DNA of 64,000 nucleotides from Jeotgalibaca sp052266715. GTDB taxonomy: Bacteria; Bacillota; Bacilli; Lactobacillales; Aerococcaceae. The stretch lies in NCBI GenBank assembly GCA_052266715.1, contig JBQPRB010000002.1; one strand, given 5' to 3'. The translations under genes were made by a program, and so were the position numbers. Under the pieces are notes generated by a model. It searched no databases. It was given only the letters and a program-made list of their open reading frames with translations, and was not told the origin of the DNA. This document shows, one piece after another, positions 60,711-64,000 of the stretch. The first letter of the stretch is position 1; each line of letters starts with the position of its first letter.

Positions 60711-60943
60711 GTGCTCCAAAAGGCAGCCCCGACGTCACTTTGTCATGGTTGTTGGTGCTTCAGCAGCTTACAAACATGATACACTTGGGCGTTAGCCCAC
60801 AGTGCCTCTATAATAATGCTCAGATGGTCTGCGACCATCCTGCGCTTATTCGTTCCAGTTGCCATAGCCGTTGCTACTTTAGTAGCTTACGGATATGGTA
60901 TGCGGTAGAAGATTCGGGGCTAAACGCCTTTTGTCCCACTCCC
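60711..60943. repeat. Modular structured repeat, copy B (family 2)
   Basis: 233 bases between deoC and rel. Ends are inverted repeats: CCAAAAGGC plus AGCCCC on the left, GGGGCT plus GCCTTTTG on the right. Inside are two 42-nt hairpin modules (60743-60784 and 60862-60903), a GGGCGTTAGCCC hairpin and a GATGGTC/GACCATC hairpin (60823-60839). Modules have the same pairing pattern with five compensatory changes. Compared with copy A (16577-16760) one extra module is present. Open frames through it (60525-60779, 60740-60952) are not credible genes. Confidence 0.8.
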
Positions 60944-61030
60944 TTTTTTTAGTTTTCAGGAATGGCGTTATTGCCTAAATTGACGTATAATAATTAGAAA
61001 TAACATCTCATAAGAGAAGGGTGTGACCAA

Positions 61031-63244
61031 ATGCCGAAAAATAAAGATTATACCAAACAAGAAGTCATAGATTTATGCGCCTCTTATATGAACGGATCCC
61101 ATGTGGCATTTGTCAAAAAAGCAGCAGATTTTGCAGAAAATGCACACTCCGGACAATTTCGTAAATCGGGAGAAGAATATTTCATTCATCCGACCCAGGT
61201 TGCTGCTATTTTAGCAGAGTTAAAATTAGATCCAGATACAATAGCGACTGGTTTTCTCCATGATGTGGTTGAAGATACGGAATATACACTAACTGATATT
61301 GAAAATGAATTCTCAGAAACGGTAGCGGTTTTGGTTGATGGCGTTACGAAGTTGGGTAAAATTAAGTATCAATCCCATGAAGAACAATTGGCTGAAAATC
61401 ACCGTAAAATGCTTCTCGCAATGGCGAACGACATACGTATTATCATGGTTAAATTAGCAGATAGACTGCATAATATGCGAACATTGAAATTTCATCGTCC
61501 TGAAAAACAACGCAGTATCTCTAATGAGACTTTGGAAATTTACGCACCGTTAGCCCATCGATTGGGGATTAACAGGATTAAATGGGAATTGGAAGATACC
61601 GCTTTGAGGTATCTAAATCCACAACAATACTACCGTATTGTACATTTGATGAATTCCAAGCGAAACGAACGGGAACAGTATATTAAGGATACAATTGATA
61701 AGATTTCTGAATCCATTGACGAATTGAGTATTGAAGCCGATATTTATGGGCGACCAAAACATCTGTATTCCATTTATCGAAAAATGAAGGACCAGAAAAA
61801 ACAATTCAGCGAAATTTACGATTTATTAGCTGTACGAGTGCTGGTGGATTCCATCAAGGACTGCTATGCAGTATTGGGCGCTATCCATACCAAATGGAAG
61901 CCAATGCCCGGTCGTTTCAAAGATTACATTGCTATGCCAAAAGCCAATATGTATCAATCTCTGCATACCACCGTAATTGGTTCAAAAGGAACACCGATTG
62001 AAATACAAATTCGTACCAAGGATATGCATCGGATTGCTGAATTCGGGGTTGCAGCTCACTGGGCTTATAAAGAAGGTATTTCCAAAAAAGTTGAATCGGA
62101 TAATTTACAAAGCCAAATCAATTGGTTCCGCGACCTAATAGATTTACAGGATGATTCCCGTAATGCAAGTGAATTTGTGGAAAGTGTAAAAGAGGATATT
62201 TTTAAGGATAAAGTGTATGTATTTACACCAAAAGGCGATGTAATGGAATTACCAAGTGGCGCAGGTCCACTTGATTTTGCCTATAACGTCCATACTGAAG
62301 TAGGGGATAAAACAATTGGGGCAAAAGTAAATAATAAAATTGTTCCCTTAAACTATAAGCTACAAAATGGCGATATTATCGAAATGATGACCTCTCCCAA
62401 CTCGTTCGGCCCTAGTCGGGACTGGATAAATCTGGTGACGACAAATAAGGCTAAAAATAAAATCAAACGTTTCTTCAAACTTCAAGATCGGGAAGTCAAC
62501 ATTGAGAAAGGCCGGGCAATGGTTGAAAAGCAGTTGCATGAACTAGATTTTTCACCCAAGGAAATTCTAACCAAAGCAGCTTTGAAAGATGCTGCGCAAC
62601 GTTTTAATATGCCGAGTGAAAATGACATGTACGCGGCGGTTGGGTTCGGAGAATTATCAACTTTCACACTGGTGAATCGTTTGACTGAAAAAGCGAGAAA
62701 AGAGCGAGAAAAGCTCAAACAAGAAGAAGTCATGGAAACAGTCGATCAAAAAGTGACTAAAAAGGAAAGCTCGAAAATGAAGATACGTCACGAAGGCGGT
62801 ATCGTCATTGAAGGAGCAGATAATTTACTGATTCGAATAAGCCACTGTTGTAACCCGGTTCCTGGGGACGAGATTATTGGTTACATAACAAAAGGGCGAG
62901 GAATATCAGTCCACCGTAGTGATTGCCCAAATGCCAAGATAACTGATGAAAATGAGAATCGGTTTATTGAAGTAGAATGGGAAGATCGAGGAAGTGCAAG
63001 TATCGATTATGAGACTGAATTAATGGTTGAGGGTTATAATCGCTCTGGATTATTAAATGAAGTGTTGCATGTCGTCAATTCTACTACTAAAAACCTGACA
63101 AGCGTAAATGGAAAAGTAGACAAGAATAAAATTGCGGTAATTACACTTAAAATTGGCATCCAAAATTTAAGCCAATTGGACAAAATCGTTGATAAAATCA
63201 AGAATATTCCGGACGTATATAGCGTCCGGCGTGTGACGTCTTGA
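61031..63244 (+). CDS. rel: Bifunctional (p)ppGpp synthetase/hydrolase Rel
   Basis: 737 residues. HD hydrolase domain with HPTQVAAIL and FLHDVVEDT, synthetase domain with RFKDYIAMPKANMYQSLHT, then TGS (VYVFTPKGDVMELPSGA), helical and zinc-finger-like region (HCCNPVPGD), and C-terminal ACT. Both catalytic halves look complete. Controls the stringent response; DarB-type proteins (one is at 6693) activate Rel when c-di-AMP is low. ATG behind AGAAGGG. Confidence 0.96.
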   Translation: MPKNKDYTKQEVIDLCASYMNGSHVAFVKKAADFAENAHSGQFRKSGEEYFIHPTQVAAILAELKLDPDTIATGFLHDVVEDTEYTLTDIENEFSETVAVLVDGVTKLGKIKYQSHEEQLAENHRKMLLAMANDIRIIMVKLADRLHNMRTLKFHRPEKQRSISNETLEIYAPLAHRLGINRIKWELEDTALRYLNPQQYYRIVHLMNSKRNEREQYIKDTIDKISESIDELSIEADIYGRPKHLYSIYRKMKDQKKQFSEIYDLLAVRVLVDSIKDCYAVLGAIHTKWKPMPGRFKDYIAMPKANMYQSLHTTVIGSKGTPIEIQIRTKDMHRIAEFGVAAHWAYKEGISKKVESDNLQSQINWFRDLIDLQDDSRNASEFVESVKEDIFKDKVYVFTPKGDVMELPSGAGPLDFAYNVHTEVGDKTIGAKVNNKIVPLNYKLQNGDIIEMMTSPNSFGPSRDWINLVTTNKAKNKIKRFFKLQDREVNIEKGRAMVEKQLHELDFSPKEILTKAALKDAAQRFNMPSENDMYAAVGFGELSTFTLVNRLTEKARKEREKLKQEEVMETVDQKVTKKESSKMKIRHEGGIVIEGADNLLIRISHCCNPVPGDEIIGYITKGRGISVHRSDCPNAKITDENENRFIEVEWEDRGSASIDYETELMVEGYNRSGLLNEVLHVVNSTTKNLTSVNGKVDKNKIAVITLKIGIQNLSQLDKIVDKIKNIPDVYSVRRVTS

Positions 63245-63261
63245 TTCGTGGAGGAAATTAG

Positions 63262-63708
63262 ATGCGTGTAGTCATTCAAAAAGTATCAGAAGCTTCCGTT
63301 TCAGTAGATGGGAAAATTCTTGGTTCAATAGACAAAGGCTTTATGCTACTGGTGGGAGTAGGGCAGGAAGACGATGAAACGGATGTCGCATATTTAGCAA
63401 GAAAAATTGCAAATTTAAGAGTGTTTGAAGATAAACAGGGGAAGATGAACCTAGCATTGAAAGATGTGGGCGGTGCTATTCTTTCAATTTCACAGTTTAC
63501 TCTTCTAGCCAATACCAAAAAAGGTAACCGCCCGAGTTTTATCGAAGCAGCTGATCCCGAAGTGGGGGATGCCCTCTATGAGAAATTAAACGCTACTTTA
63601 AGGGCTGAAGGATTTGAGGTTCAGACTGGAAAGTTTGGAGCGCATATGCAGGTGCATTTGATAAACGATGGTCCTGTTACCATCTTAATAGACAGCAAAA
63701 ACAAATAA
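63262..63708 (+). CDS. dtd: D-aminoacyl-tRNA deacylase
   Basis: 148 residues; begins MRVVIQKVSEASVSV, with SQFTLLA and the C-terminal GAHMQVHLINDGPVT (cross-subunit Gly-Pro motif). Releases D-amino acids from tRNA. 17 bases after rel, as relA-yrvI in Bacillus. Confidence 0.95.
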   Translation: MRVVIQKVSEASVSVDGKILGSIDKGFMLLVGVGQEDDETDVAYLARKIANLRVFEDKQGKMNLALKDVGGAILSISQFTLLANTKKGNRPSFIEAADPEVGDALYEKLNATLRAEGFEVQTGKFGAHMQVHLINDGPVTILIDSKNK

Positions 63709-63720
63709 GTGTCGGCAACG

Positions 63721-63763
63721 AAAAAACACGCTGAAATCAAAATCTGATTTCAGCGTGTTTTTT
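63721..63763. terminator. Terminator between dtd and amidase gene
   Basis: AACACGCTGAAATCA paired with its complement, flanked by A and T runs; serves the two convergent transcripts. Confidence 0.9.
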
Positions 63764-64000
63764 ATCGATTAAAATATTCAGTTAAAGCATTAAGGATACT
63801 GTCTGCAACCAATTCTTGGTAGTAAGGAGCATTAAATGCCGCAACATCGTCCGGATTACTCATATACCCAAGTTCCAATAAAAGAGCTGGCTGGGCATTT
63901 TCTCGAAGAACGAGATAATTTCCGAAGCGTGTCCCATTATTTTCCAAAGGCAAATTACTGCCTAGTTCATCATTTACCAGCTCCGCAATATAGTTATCAG
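63762..64000 (-). CDS. N-acetylmuramoyl-L-alanine amidase (C-terminal part)
   Basis: The minus-strand frame is open to the right edge of the window and ends at 63762, so only the last 78 residues are present. They show the end of an Amidase_3 domain: RFGNYLVLREN, then the catalytic-Glu motif LLELGYMSNPDD, and a final helix ending TEYFNR. Zinc-dependent cell-wall hydrolase of the LytC/YrvJ class; YrvJ follows dtd in Bacillus, though here the orientation is reversed. The N-terminal part (signal, SH3b or choline domains) lies outside. Confidence 0.85.
   Translation of the reverse strand, partial: DNYIAELVNDELGSNLPLENNGTRFGNYLVLRENAQPALLLELGYMSNPDDVAAFNAPYYQELVADSILNALTEYFNR

Noticed and set aside
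1..64000. CRISPR array, prophage, IS element, toxin-antitoxin or restriction system
   Set aside because: No regular direct-repeat array, transposase, integrase or methyltransferase-endonuclease pair was seen in any frame; the accessory signal is limited to repeats and the arg region.

Overview
The window is the chromosome of a low-GC Gram-positive bacterium of the order Lactobacillales. Three things point there: a fabT-fabH-acpP-fabK-fabD-fabG-fabF-accB-fabZ-accC-accD-accA cluster with FabT-type operators, an xseA-xseB-ispA-tlyA block without dxs, and miaA-hflX without hfq. Much gene order also matches the Bacillus/Listeria backbone (mutS2-trx, murI-rdgB-yfcE, ytxG/ytxH-pepQ-ccpA, efp-asp23-nusB-folD-xseAB, gpsB-rnpB-ypsC, prmA-rsmE, rel-dtd). 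A Carnobacteriaceae-like genome is my best guess, but the genus cannot be fixed from sequence reading alone.

Layout. 1-4.6 kb: end of cvpA, mutS2, trxA, an intergenic palindromic repeat, a YslB-like gene, a 31-residue membrane miniprotein and a small PII-like gene. 4.7-9.3 kb: murI-rdgB-yfcE, a DarB/CbpB-like CBS protein, an MscS channel and the ytxG-ytxH pair. 9.3-20.4 kb: divergent pepQ/ccpA around a cre site, class A PBP, trhO, a lipid kinase, pepF, yebC and yitT, with two repeat families between dagK and pepF. 20.5-24.4 kb: a complete comGA-GG operon for the competence pseudopilus. 24.4-37.3 kb: housekeeping run from a prolidase and efp to ynbB. 37.9 kb: tRNA-Arg(UCU). 38.7-48.4 kb: the complete type II fatty-acid and acetyl-CoA carboxylase operon behind one strong promoter and three FabT-like boxes. 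48.5-50.1 kb: TPR, cold-shock and RNase H-like genes. 50.2-55.4 kb: an arginine operon (argB-argD-GNAT-argC-argF) behind two tandem T-box riboswitches that both carry a CGC arginine specifier; argF carries a one-base frameshift. 55.5-64 kb: ypsC-type methyltransferase, RNase P RNA, gpsB, DUF3013-prmA-rsmE-deoC, a modular repeat, rel-dtd and the end of an amidase.

How parts fit. Arginine synthesis seems to be controlled by tRNA-Arg charging rather than by ArgR: the usual argR slot between tlyA and recN is empty. The operon has no argJ or argA, but holds a GNAT acyltransferase that could make N-acetylglutamate. Fatty-acid synthesis is set up for FabT control. A DarB-like c-di-AMP sensor and its reported partner Rel both lie in the window.

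The least explained signal is a modular intergenic element present twice (16577-16760 and 60711-60943). Its 42-nt hairpin module is present once in one copy and twice in the other. The two modules of the second copy differ by five compensatory base-pair changes, which indicates selection on a folded structure.
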